A stretch of DNA of 7,068 nt from Paracoccaceae bacterium (GCA_018222665.1 JAAEZW010000090.1:1-7068); one strand, 5' to 3'. Counted from the stretch's first letter, positions 1 through 6,764 are shown. The notes: a model not told the origin generated them from the letters alone. Translations and numbers: made by a program.

Positions 1-6
1 AGAATT

Positions 7-81
7 TGGAGCGGGCGATGAGATTCGAACTCACGACATTTACCTTGGCAAGGTAACGCTCTACCCCTGAGCTACGCCCGC
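7..81 (-). tRNA. tRNA-Gly (anticodon GCC), CCA encoded
   Basis: Read on the minus strand, the sequence folds into a complete cloverleaf. The acceptor stem is GCGGGCG (75-81) with CGCCCGC (11-17). The D arm GCTC/GAGC encloses AGGGGTA. The anticodon stem TTACC/GGTAA carries loop TTGCCAA, with anticodon GCC at 47-49. The T arm GTGAG/CTCAT has loop TTCGAAT. The discriminator base is U (10) and the 3' CCA is encoded in the DNA (7-9). GCC reads glycine codons GGC and GGU. The gene lies downstream of pyc on the same strand but has its own probable promoter and is shielded by a terminator, so it is probably a separate unit. No defects are visible. Confidence 0.97.
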
Positions 82-97
82 GTCCTTGGGTAGGGTG

Positions 98-126
98 CTT
101 TTAGAAACAGTTTCTGTTATGTGCAA
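98..126 (-). promoter_or_regulatory. Probable sigma-70-type promoter of tRNA-Gly
   Basis: On the minus strand, a -35-like TTGCAC (121-126) and a -10-like TAAAAG (98-103) are separated by exactly 17 bases. The predicted start falls around 90-92, about ten bases before the mature tRNA 5' end at 81, as expected for a tRNA gene with a short leader. The spacer contains the 13-bp dyad AGAAACAGTTTCT (103-115). The -35 box overlaps the U-tract of the pyc terminator. The boxes are only moderate matches to consensus; position and spacing are the main support. Confidence 0.5.
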
Positions 127-165
127 GAGGAAAATGGCACGGAATTCGAATTTTCCATGCCATTT
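125..165 (-). terminator. Rho-independent terminator of pyc
   Basis: Just past the pyc stop on the minus strand is a 13-bp stem, 153-165 with 132-144, closed by an 8-base loop (145-152). The outer eight pairs are AAATGGCA/TGCCATTT and the inner four GGAA/TTCC. The pair between them (140 with 157) is a G-U wobble in the minus-strand RNA but a C/A mismatch in plus-strand RNA, so the hairpin is better formed in the pyc transcript. It is followed by the U-rich run TTTTCCTCTT. A-rich sequence before the hairpin might let it also work weakly in the other direction. Confidence 0.8.
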
Positions 166-173
166 AAAATATT

Positions 174-3100
174 TTATTCCAACTCGATCAACAGATCTTT
201 GGCATCGATTTGCGCTCCTGCGCTGACATGGGTCTGTTTGATGACGGCGTCACGTTCTGCGTGAATGCCCGTTTCCATTTTCATCGCTTCAATTGTCAGC
301 AATAAATCACCTTCGCGCACCTCTTGTCCCGCCTGAACGGCAACAGATGCGACGACACCTGGCATCGGTGCACCGATGTGATTTGCATTGCCCAGTTCGG
401 CCTTGGGTTTTGCGGCTGTCGTCGCCTTAACGATGCGGTTTGGCACACGGATCACACGGGGTTGACCGTTTAGTTCAAAGAACACCTTGACCTCACCATC
501 ATCCGTGGTTTCCCCAACTGCTTGTAGACGGATTTCAAGGGTTTTGCCTGGGTCAATTTCGGCTGTGATTTCCTCGCCAGGTTCCATTCCATAAAAGAAC
601 GTTTTGGTCGGCAAAGTGCGCACAGGTCCATAGGTTTTATGGCGCTGCATGTAATCAGTGAAGACCTTGGGATACATCAAATAGCCGTTCAAATCTTCAT
701 CGTCGATTGGGGCACCATCCAACTGATCGGACACCTCTTGGCGTTTCGCCTCGAGATCAACGGGGGGCAGATGTTTGCCTGGTCGCTCGGTGTTTGGCGC
801 TTCGCCCTTTAGCACTTTATTCACGATCCCTGCCGGGAAACCACCCGGGGGTTGGCCAAGGTTGCCACGCATCATGTCGATCACACTGTCGGGAAAGGCC
901 ACATCTGTTTCTGGATCTTCCACCTGATCGCGTGTGATCCCTTGGGATACCATCATTAGGGCCATATCCCCAACCACTTTGGACGATGGCGTCACCTTTA
1001 CAATATCGCCAAACATTTGGTTCACATCGGCGTAGGTTTTCGCAACATCACCCCAACGCTCTTCTAATCCTAATGAGCGCGCTTGCGCTTTTAGGTTTGT
1101 GAATTGACCACCGGGCATTTCGTGTAGGTATACTTCGGATGCAGGTGCGGCCAATCCGCTTTCAAAGGCGGTGTATTGCGCACGCACCTGTTCCCAATAG
1201 GCACTGATTTCGCGAATGCGTTCAATGTCCAAACCTGTGTCACGATCTGTGTTGCGCAAGGCTTCAACGATGGAGCCCAAGCAGGGTTGCGATGTGCCGC
1301 CTGAAAATGCATCCATTGCAGCGTCTACGGCATCAACCCCCGCATCTGCGGCGGCCAGAATTGTTGCGCCTGCCACGCCCGATGTATCATGTGTGTGGAA
1401 ATGGATGGGCAATCCCACCTCTTCCTTAAGCGCTTTTACCAATTGACGTGCGGCTGCGGGTTTCAGCAGACCTGCCATATCCTTTAGGCCCAAAACATGG
1501 GCCCCAGCATCACGCAGCTGTTTGCCCATATCGACATAATATTTCAGGTCATATTTCGCGCGATCTGGGTTTAGAATATCACCTGTGTAACAGATGCTGC
1601 CTTCACAGATTTTGCCGGCTTCAATCACCGCATCCATCGCAACGCGCATGTTTTCGACCCAGTTCAGGCTGTCAAAGACGCGGAACACATCGATGCCTTT
1701 GGCCGCTTCTGCCACAAAGGATTGCACCACATTGTCGGGATAGTTTGTGTATCCAACCCCGTTGGATGCACGCAGCAACATCTGTGTCATCAGGTTCGGC
1801 ATGGCACTGCGCAAATCGCGCAAACGCTGCCACGGACATTCCTGCAAAAAGCGGTAGGCCACATCAAACGTCGCGCCACCCCAGCATTCAATGGAAAACA
1901 GCTGTGGCAGGTTCGCCGCATAACTTGGCGCGACCTTGATCATATCAATTGATCGCAAACGTGTCGCAAGCAGGGATTGGTGCCCATCGCGCATGGTGGT
2001 GTCGGTGATCAGAACCTGTTGTTGTTTCAACATCCATTCCGCAACCGCGGCAGGTCCCTTTTGTTCCAATAGATTCCGCGTGCCATAGGCCAGATCGGTG
2101 CCATGGCTGGGGGGTTTTGGTGTTTTCAGATCCGCGGCAGGGGCAGGGCGCCCCTCGGTCTCGGGATGTCCGTTGACGGTAATATCCGCGATATAGGTCA
2201 ATACCTTGGTCCCGCGGTCGCGGCGTTTTTCAAACGCAAACAGATCGGGTGTTTCGTCAATAAATTTCGTTGTGTACTGATCGGACAGAAATGTCGGATG
2301 CTTCAACAAATTTTCGACAAAGGCGATGTTGGTGGACACGCCGCGGATACGGAATTCACGCAAAGCCCGATCCATGCGGTTGATCGCTTTTTGCGGGGTC
2401 GGGGCCCAAGCGGTGGCCTTGACCAACAATGAATCGTAATATCGCGTGATCACACCACCTGAATAGGCAGTGCCGCCATCCAAACGAATGCCCATACCTG
2501 TCGCAGATCTAAATGCGGTGATGCGACCATAATCGGGGATAAAATTGTTTTGTGGATCTTCTGTTGTGATCCGCGTTTGCAAAGCGTGTCCATTTAGGGT
2601 CACATCCTGTTGGCTGGCTTTGCCTGTCGCCTCGGCAATGGTTTTGCCTTCGGCGATCAGGATTTGGGATTGAACGATATCAATGCCCGTGACCTCTTCG
2701 GTCACAGTGTGTTCCACCTGAACACGGGGGTTCACTTCGATAAAGTAAAACTTGCCCGTTTCCATATCCATTAAGAATTCAACGGTGCCCGCGCATTCGT
2801 AATTCACATGCGCACAAATGCGGCGGCCTAATTCGCACAACTCCTGACGCTGCGCATCGCTTAGATAGGGGGCAGGGGCGCGTTCGACTACTTTTTGGTT
2901 ACGTCGCTGTACCGAGCAATCGCGTTCCCAAAGATGATAAATTTCTCCATGTTTGTCGCCCAGAATCTGCACCTCGACGTGGCGGGCACGGGTGATCATT
3001 TTTTCCAGATACCCTTCACCATTGCCAAAAGCGGCTTCGGCTTCGCGGCGACCTTCTAGTATTTTTTCCTCTAACTCGTCTGGTCCATTGATGGGGCGCA

Positions 3101-3611
3101 TGCCGCGTCCACCACCGCCCCAGGATGCCTCTAACATCAGGGGATACCCAATTTCTCCGGCCTCCTTGGCAATTGCGTCCATATTATCGCCCAACACTTC
3201 TGTCGCTGGAATGACGGGAACATCTGCTGCAATGGCCACTTTTCTGGCCGAGGCTTTGTCGCCCAGTGCTCGCATTGTTTCGGCTTTGGGTCCGATAAAG
3301 GTGATGCCATTTTTGTCGCAGGCATCCACAAATGCGGGATTTTCTGACAATAATCCGTAACCTGGGTGGATCGCATCCGCACCGCATTCACGGGCCACAC
3401 GAATGATTTCATCAATAGAAAGATAGGCTGCAACGGGTCCCAAGCCTTCACCAATGCGATAGGCTTCGTCAGCTTTAAAACGGTGCAGGCCCAATTTGTC
3501 CTCTTCCGCAAATATGGCGACAGTTTTTTTGCCCATTTCATTCGCGGCACGCATAATGCGGATCGCGATTTCTCCGCGATTGGCTATCAGGATTTTTTTG
3601 AAATCAGCCAT
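174..3611 (-). CDS. pyc: Pyruvate carboxylase (biotin-dependent, full-length single chain)
   Basis: This cytoplasmic enzyme carboxylates pyruvate to oxaloacetate using ATP, bicarbonate and covalently bound biotin, refilling the TCA cycle and feeding gluconeogenesis. At 1145 residues it matches the usual single-chain length of about 1150. The N-terminal biotin carboxylase (about 1-455) has the ATP-grasp loop GGGGRGM near 165-171, ERDCSVQRR near 229 and IEVNPRVQVEH near 291. A linker/allosteric region (about 456-530) follows. The carboxyltransferase barrel starts at TDTTMRDGHQS (about 536), with the carbamylatable lysine of LGLKDMAG at about 710 and metal-ligand histidines of HTH at about 739 and 741. 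The PYC/OADA-type C-terminal part (about 820-1030) includes VTPSSK, whose threonine (about 874) is the expected catalytic residue. The biotin carrier domain ends the chain, with biotinyl-Lys 1111 in EAMKMET. The ATG at 3611 is preferred over an in-frame TTG at 3623 because GGGAGGG lies just upstream. All key residues are intact. Confidence 0.97.
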   Translation of the reverse strand: MADFKKILIANRGEIAIRIMRAANEMGKKTVAIFAEEDKLGLHRFKADEAYRIGEGLGPVAAYLSIDEIIRVARECGADAIHPGYGLLSENPAFVDACDKNGITFIGPKAETMRALGDKASARKVAIAADVPVIPATEVLGDNMDAIAKEAGEIGYPLMLEASWGGGGRGMRPINGPDELEEKILEGRREAEAAFGNGEGYLEKMITRARHVEVQILGDKHGEIYHLWERDCSVQRRNQKVVERAPAPYLSDAQRQELCELGRRICAHVNYECAGTVEFLMDMETGKFYFIEVNPRVQVEHTVTEEVTGIDIVQSQILIAEGKTIAEATGKASQQDVTLNGHALQTRITTEDPQNNFIPDYGRITAFRSATGMGIRLDGGTAYSGGVITRYYDSLLVKATAWAPTPQKAINRMDRALREFRIRGVSTNIAFVENLLKHPTFLSDQYTTKFIDETPDLFAFEKRRDRGTKVLTYIADITVNGHPETEGRPAPAADLKTPKPPSHGTDLAYGTRNLLEQKGPAAVAEWMLKQQQVLITDTTMRDGHQSLLATRLRSIDMIKVAPSYAANLPQLFSIECWGGATFDVAYRFLQECPWQRLRDLRSAMPNLMTQMLLRASNGVGYTNYPDNVVQSFVAEAAKGIDVFRVFDSLNWVENMRVAMDAVIEAGKICEGSICYTGDILNPDRAKYDLKYYVDMGKQLRDAGAHVLGLKDMAGLLKPAAARQLVKALKEEVGLPIHFHTHDTSGVAGATILAAADAGVDAVDAAMDAFSGGTSQPCLGSIVEALRNTDRDTGLDIERIREISAYWEQVRAQYTAFESGLAAPASEVYLHEMPGGQFTNLKAQARSLGLEERWGDVAKTYADVNQMFGDIVKVTPSSKVVGDMALMMVSQGITRDQVEDPETDVAFPDSVIDMMRGNLGQPPGGFPAGIVNKVLKGEAPNTERPGKHLPPVDLEAKRQEVSDQLDGAPIDDEDLNGYLMYPKVFTDYMQRHKTYGPVRTLPTKTFFYGMEPGEEITAEIDPGKTLEIRLQAVGETTDDGEVKVFFELNGQPRVIRVPNRIVKATTAAKPKAELGNANHIGAPMPGVVASVAVQAGQEVREGDLLLTIEAMKMETGIHAERDAVIKQTHVSAGAQIDAKDLLIELE

Positions 3612-3614
3612 GAT

Positions 3615-3621
3615 CCCTCCC
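3615..3621 (-). promoter_or_regulatory. Shine-Dalgarno that fixes the pyc start
   Basis: The minus strand reads GGGAGGG followed three bases later by the ATG at 3611. This purine run lies between the in-frame TTG at 3623 and the ATG. It therefore cannot serve the longer form and supports the start giving MADFKK. Confidence 0.75.
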
Positions 3622-3728
3622 AAGATTAGTCGTTGCTTTCATAAAAACTGTCACAGCCAGCTTAAATTTGGCAGATGCTGCACCGCAGAACCGCGGAATG
3701 TCAATCAGGTATGTCAATTTTTGTGGTA

Positions 3729-3906
3729 ATTGTCCAAAATTTGAACGGCCATTCTTCGTTTAATAAAAATTTGGAAAATTTATGGATCATTGCATTATTA
3801 AAACGAGCACCAATCTGGTTATGGGGTTGGATGTATCAATATACATTTTCAGGCTTTAATGAGTTGAATTGGACAATATAGCCGTTCAGTCGATGCCAAT
3901 TTGAAC
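3729..3906. repeat. Scattered short inverted and direct repeats in the intergenic region
   Basis: ATTGTCCAA (3729-3737) is the exact reverse complement of TTGGACAAT (3869-3877), and GAACGGC (3743-3749) that of GCCGTTC (3881-3887). The two pairs lie in the same order on both sides, so they cannot form one continuous hairpin. AATTTGAAC also occurs twice in direct orientation (3738-3746 and 3898-3906). The repeats are directly visible. In AT-rich DNA some such matches arise by chance, and no function is assigned. Confidence 0.5.
3831..3846. repeat. AT-rich perfect dyad (6-4-6), operator-like
   Basis: ATGTAT (3831-3836) and ATACAT (3841-3846) are perfect inverted arms around CAAT. Size and symmetry fit a site for a dimeric helix-turn-helix regulator. 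It lies upstream of both candidate uvrD promoters and about 220 bases upstream of pyc. Function is inference; no matching regulator gene is in the window. Confidence 0.35.
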
Positions 3907-3915
3907 CAGCTGGAG

Positions 3916-3924
3916 TGGTATAAT
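3916..3924 (+). promoter_or_regulatory. Candidate extended -10 promoter for uvrD
   Basis: TGGTATAAT is a perfect TATAAT (3919-3924) preceded by the TG of an extended -10. No good -35 box lies 16-18 bases upstream, which extended -10 promoters tolerate. A start near 3931 would give uvrD an untranslated leader of about 150 bases. A perfect hexamer can occur by chance in DNA this AT-rich. Confidence 0.35.
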
Positions 3925-4031
3925 TTAGATTGAGACCTGATTTCTCAACGCACTATTTATTTTTATTCAAAATAATCATTAAACTTAATCAAAATGTGTC
4001 GCTAATCTTAGGAGATAATTCACCAGAACAT

Positions 4032-4060
4032 TTGTCGAACATCCCCTTTTCAATTACAAA
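4032..4060 (+). promoter_or_regulatory. Candidate proximal uvrD promoter
   Basis: TTGTCG (4032-4037) and TACAAA (4055-4060) are separated by 17 bases, each matching four of six consensus positions. Transcription would start near 4067, leaving a leader of about 15 bases with only a weak purine stretch (TTTAGAAAC) before the ATG. It competes with, or adds to, the extended -10 candidate at 3916. Confidence 0.35.
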
Positions 4061-4081
4061 ACTTCGAGCTAATTTAGAAAC

Positions 4082-6424
4082 ATGAGCAGTTTTGATGAAA
4101 TGGACGCCTTTGAAGGGGCCTCACTCACGGCGCGTGCGATGGCCGCACGGGGCGCACCCTATTTGGATGATTTGAACCCTGCGCAACGCGAAGCGGTTGA
4201 GGCGTTGGATGGCCCAGTCCTTATGTTGGCGGGCGCTGGTACAGGGAAAACCAAGGCCCTAACATCACGCATTGTGCATCTTCTAAACACGGGGCGCGCA
4301 CGTCCAAACGAAATTTTGTCGGTGACGTTCACCAATAAAGCGGCGAGGGAAATGAAGAACCGCGTCGGCGCCCTTCTAGGGATGCAGATCGAAGGCATGC
4401 CGTGGCTCGGCACCTTTCATTCAATCTGTGTAAAATTATTGCGCCGTCATGCGGAGCTAGTGGGTTTGAAAAGCAATTTCACAATTCTCGACACGGATGA
4501 TCAAAACCGCCTGATTAAGCAATTAATCCTTGCCAATAATATCGATGAAAAACGCTGGCCTGCGCGACAGCTGGGCGGGATCATCGACCATTGGAAAAAC
4601 CGTGCCTGGACCCCCGAAAAGGTTCCGAGCGCCGAGGCAGGCGCATTCAACAACCGCGGCACAGAAATTTATGCGCAATATCAAACGCGACTGCGGGAAT
4701 TAAACGCCGTCGATTTTGGCGATCTGCTGCTGCACATGGTGACCATTTTTCAGACCCATGATGATGTTTTGGAACAGTATCAACGTTGGTTCAAATTCAT
4801 TTTGGTCGACGAATATCAGGATACCAATGTTGCCCAGTATTTGTGGCTACGCCTGTTGGCAGGTGCGCATAAAAACATTTGCTGTGTGGGGGATGATGAT
4901 CAATCCATCTATGGCTGGCGTGGCGCGGAAGTGGGCAATATCTTACGCTTTGAAAAGGATTTTCCAGGCGCCAAAGTTGTGCGATTGGAACAAAATTACC
5001 GTTCAACTCCTCATATCTTGGCCGCTGCCAGTGGTGTGATTTCTGGCAACGCGGGGCGCTTGGGCAAAGAGCTATGGACCGATCTGGACAGTGGCGATCG
5101 CGTCCGTCTGATTGGACATTGGGACGGCGAAGAAGAGGCGCGTTGGATCGGCGAAGAGATTGAGGCGATGCAGCGGGGCACGCGCGGCAATGCCCCCTTC
5201 GGGCTTGAGGATATGGCGATTTTGGTACGCGCATCCCATCAAATGCGTGCATTTGAAGATCGCTTTTTAACGATTGGATTGCCCTATCGTGTCATCGGAG
5301 GTCCACGGTTTTATGAACGCATGGAAATCCGCGATGCTATGGCCTATTTCCGCGTGGTTCTAAGCCCCGAAGATGATTTGGCATTTGAACGGATCGTCAA
5401 TACGCCCAAACGCGGTTTGGGCGATAAGGCACAGCAAAAAATTCAAAACGTTGCGCGTGAAAATGGCGTATCTTTGGTTGACGGTGCGCGGATCGCATTG
5501 GCGGATAAAGTGTTGGGCGGAAAGGGCGCTGCGGAACTGCGCGTGTTGATAGATGGCATTGATCGTTGGGGACGCATGGCAGGTGATCAGGCGATCACAC
5601 ATATGGAATTGGCCGAAATCATTCTGGATGAAAGCGGCTACACAACCATGTGGCAGAACGACAAAACACCAGAAGCCGCAGGCCGCCTTGAAAACCTAAA
5701 AGAATTGGTGAAAGCGTTAGAGCAGTTTGAAAACCTACAAGGGTTTTTGGAACACGTTTCCTTGGTCATGGATAATGACAACCAAGATGGCGAAGAAAAG
5801 GTGTCAATCATGACCCTGCACGCCGCCAAAGGTTTGGAATTTCCAGTTGTCTTCCTTCCTGGATGGGAAGATGGGTTGTTTCCATCGCAGCGGTCGATGG
5901 ATGAATCTGGCCTTAAGGGGTTAGAGGAAGAGCGGCGATTGGCGTATGTTGGGATCACTCGCGCAGAACGGATTTGCACCATTTCATTCGCTGGAAATCG
6001 GCGCGTGTTTGGCCAGTGGCAATCTTCGATGCCATCGCGCTTTATTGATGAATTACCTGATGAGCATGTCGAGGTGTTGACGCCACCGGGTTTATACGGC
6101 GGTGGATATGGCGCGGCGGCGGCACCCTCGTCCCTGCATGAGGCCGCGGCCAAGGCGGATGGATATAATTCCCCTGGCTGGCGACGTATGCAAGAACGCG
6201 CAGGTCAGCGCGGGTTAAGCCAAGCCAAAGAAGCGCGCCATATGACAATCGACGCAACAGCGGTCCCTGCCTATGATTTAGGCGTGCGTGTTTTTCACCA
6301 AAAATTTGGCTATGGCGCCGTTATCGGAACCGAAGGCGACAAGCTGGAAATCGCCTTTGACAAGGCCGGCGTTAAAAAAGTGGTTGCCAAATTTGTCACG
6401 GCTGCGGACGACGTTCCGTTTTAA
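4082..6424 (+). CDS. uvrD: UvrD/PcrA-type superfamily 1 DNA helicase
   Basis: This ATP-driven 3'-5' DNA helicase of the UvrD/PcrA/Rep family is expected to act in nucleotide excision and mismatch repair and in clearing replication forks. The 780 residues carry every SF1A motif: Q motif LNPAQREAV (31-39), Walker A GAGTGKT (51-57), Ia TFTNKAAREM (82-91), Ib GTFHSI (110-115), II VDEYQDTN (242-249), III GDDDQSIYGWRGA (270-282), IV LEQNYRS (302-308), V with TLHAAKGLEFPVVFLPG (578-594) and VI EERRLAYVGITRAE (616-629). A Gly/Ala-rich linker (about 670-730) leads to a Tudor-like tail (about 734-772, KFGYGAVIG), which in PcrA/UvrD contacts RNA polymerase. About 30 residues precede the Q motif; as I recall, such an extension is usual in alphaproteobacterial UvrD, supporting the ATG at 4082 despite a weak Shine-Dalgarno. 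The domains do not separate the names uvrD and pcrA. The gene stands alone, diverging from pyc. Confidence 0.95.
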   Translation: MSSFDEMDAFEGASLTARAMAARGAPYLDDLNPAQREAVEALDGPVLMLAGAGTGKTKALTSRIVHLLNTGRARPNEILSVTFTNKAAREMKNRVGALLGMQIEGMPWLGTFHSICVKLLRRHAELVGLKSNFTILDTDDQNRLIKQLILANNIDEKRWPARQLGGIIDHWKNRAWTPEKVPSAEAGAFNNRGTEIYAQYQTRLRELNAVDFGDLLLHMVTIFQTHDDVLEQYQRWFKFILVDEYQDTNVAQYLWLRLLAGAHKNICCVGDDDQSIYGWRGAEVGNILRFEKDFPGAKVVRLEQNYRSTPHILAAASGVISGNAGRLGKELWTDLDSGDRVRLIGHWDGEEEARWIGEEIEAMQRGTRGNAPFGLEDMAILVRASHQMRAFEDRFLTIGLPYRVIGGPRFYERMEIRDAMAYFRVVLSPEDDLAFERIVNTPKRGLGDKAQQKIQNVARENGVSLVDGARIALADKVLGGKGAAELRVLIDGIDRWGRMAGDQAITHMELAEIILDESGYTTMWQNDKTPEAAGRLENLKELVKALEQFENLQGFLEHVSLVMDNDNQDGEEKVSIMTLHAAKGLEFPVVFLPGWEDGLFPSQRSMDESGLKGLEEERRLAYVGITRAERICTISFAGNRRVFGQWQSSMPSRFIDELPDEHVEVLTPPGLYGGGYGAAAAPSSLHEAAAKADGYNSPGWRRMQERAGQRGLSQAKEARHMTIDATAVPAYDLGVRVFHQKFGYGAVIGTEGDKLEIAFDKAGVKKVVAKFVTAADDVPF

Positions 6425-6540
6425 CACCTACAATGGCTCACAGTTGCGCGTTAGCGGTGTCGTGTTTTCAATATAGTGTAATTTTGCGCATTCAGTGCAC
6501 AATATGTCGACTTTTGTCTTTACGGATCTGGCGAAATAAA

Positions 6541-6563
6541 GCACCTTAGGACTACTAAGGTGC
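6541..6563. repeat. Perfect 9-bp hairpin overlapping the riboswitch 5' end
   Basis: GCACCTTAG (6541-6549) and CTAAGGTGC (6555-6563) are exact reverse complements around the loop GACTA. The right arm includes the whole 5' strand of riboswitch helix P1 (6555-6561), so in a transcript starting upstream the hairpin and P1 exclude each other. On the minus strand the stem is followed by TTTATTTC, resembling a terminator against leftward transcription. On the plus strand there is no T-run. The repeat is certain; its function is open. Confidence 0.6.
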
Positions 6564-6713
6564 CTGCGATGCAGGAGAATTGGGAAGTCGGTGAAAATCC
6601 GACACTGCCCCCGCAACGGTGAGGGTGGAAGCAAACAAAACCACTGAAGCGATTTGGGAAGGTTTGTTTGTGTGGCGCGCGCCATCCGCCCCGAGTCCGG
6701 AAACCAGCCTTGG
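6555..6713 (+). ncRNA. Cobalamin (vitamin B12) riboswitch aptamer
   Basis: The conserved elements appear in order. P1 pairs CTAAGGT (6555-6561) with GCCTTGG (6707-6713). P2 is CCTGC/GCAGG (6563-6567 with 6571-6575). GGGAA leads into P3, GTCGG/CCGAC (6587-6591 with 6599-6603). The B12-box core CTGCCCCCGCAACGGTGAG follows (6605-6623). Next come CCACTG and GGGAAGG, then CGAGTCCGGAAACCAGCC near the 3' end. A peripheral arm formed by CAAACAAAACC and GGTTTGTTTG (about 6632-6642 with 6660-6669) and a self-complementary TGGCGCGCGCCA (6673-6684) fill the variable part. The RNA is known to bind adenosyl- or methylcobalamin and usually lowers downstream expression when B12 is plentiful. It lies on the strand of, and 51 bases before, the 94-residue gene. 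The promoter could not be placed convincingly. Confidence 0.93.
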
Positions 6714-6732
6714 TTAAGAGTAACTTTAACCA

Positions 6733-6758
6733 CCATCACGGGGTGTGATGGAGAAAGG
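6733..6758 (+). promoter_or_regulatory. Riboswitch expression platform: hairpin abutting the Shine-Dalgarno
   Basis: CCATCAC (6733-6739) pairs perfectly with GTGATGG (6745-6751) around loop GGGGT (6740-6744). The Shine-Dalgarno AGAAAGG (6752-6758) starts at the next base, with six bases between it and the ATG at 6765. The GGGG loop is complementary to the CCCCC of the aptamer (6608-6612), matching the L5-L13 kissing loop known from cobalamin riboswitches. No U-tract follows the hairpin, so control of translation is more likely than premature termination. This mechanism is inferred from pairing alone. Confidence 0.6.
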
Positions 6759-6764
6759 CAGACA

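Larger units (their letters stand above)
3612..4081. other. Divergent AT-rich intergenic region between pyc and uvrD
   Basis: These 470 bases hold no convincing gene. A hand count of 3721-4080 gives 117 G/C out of 360, about one third, well below the flanking genes at roughly half or more. The stretch must carry the promoters of both divergent genes. Two plus-strand promoter candidates are listed separately; no pyc promoter could be placed confidently. It also contains a 6-4-6 AT-rich dyad (3831-3846) and short inverted and direct repeats (3729-3906). A strong Shine-Dalgarno-like AGGAG at 4010-4014 has no start codon at proper spacing. The 68-codon plus-strand reading frame at 3675-3881 lacks recognisable protein character and a good ribosome binding site. 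Confidence 0.8.

Noticed and set aside
1448..1939. 163-codon plus-strand frame inside pyc
   Set aside because: It is antisense to an intact, motif-rich carboxyltransferase domain. The translation is rich in Cys, His, Arg and Pro, with no family character.
3612..3623. TTG start at 3623 giving four extra residues for pyruvate carboxylase
   Set aside because: The GGGAGGG ribosome site lies between this TTG and the ATG at 3611, and the family normally starts close to the DFKKILIANRGEIA block.
3625..3654. Possible pyc promoter GTGACA (3649-3654) / ACTAAT (3625-3630), 18-base spacing
   Set aside because: Its start would fall around 3618, inside the Shine-Dalgarno, so the transcript would lack a complete ribosome site.
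3675..3881. 68-codon plus-strand open frame in the pyc-uvrD gap
   Set aside because: It has no good Shine-Dalgarno, is AT-driven in composition with odd Trp/Asn/Leu content, and shows no recognisable protein features. It is most likely chance, though a decayed gene cannot be excluded.
5638..6153. 171-codon minus-strand frame inside uvrD, and a similar one at 4797-5252
   Set aside because: Both lie opposite conserved helicase motifs and are Ser/Arg/Pro/Cys-rich shadows of the real gene.
6424..6474. Possible uvrD terminator: ACACC pairing with GGTGT ahead of a short T-run
   Set aside because: The stem is short and interrupted by large unpaired stretches, so it is not convincing as a rho-independent terminator.
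6514..6542. Possible riboswitch promoter TTGTCT / TAAAGC with 17-base spacing
   Set aside because: The -10 match is poor and the start would cut the 6541-6563 hairpin. It is kept only as an alternative to test by 5'-end mapping.
6654..6764. N-terminal extension of the 94-residue protein to an ATG at 6654
   Set aside because: The extension would translate the riboswitch 3' half and the expression platform. The ATG at 6765 has its own Shine-Dalgarno.
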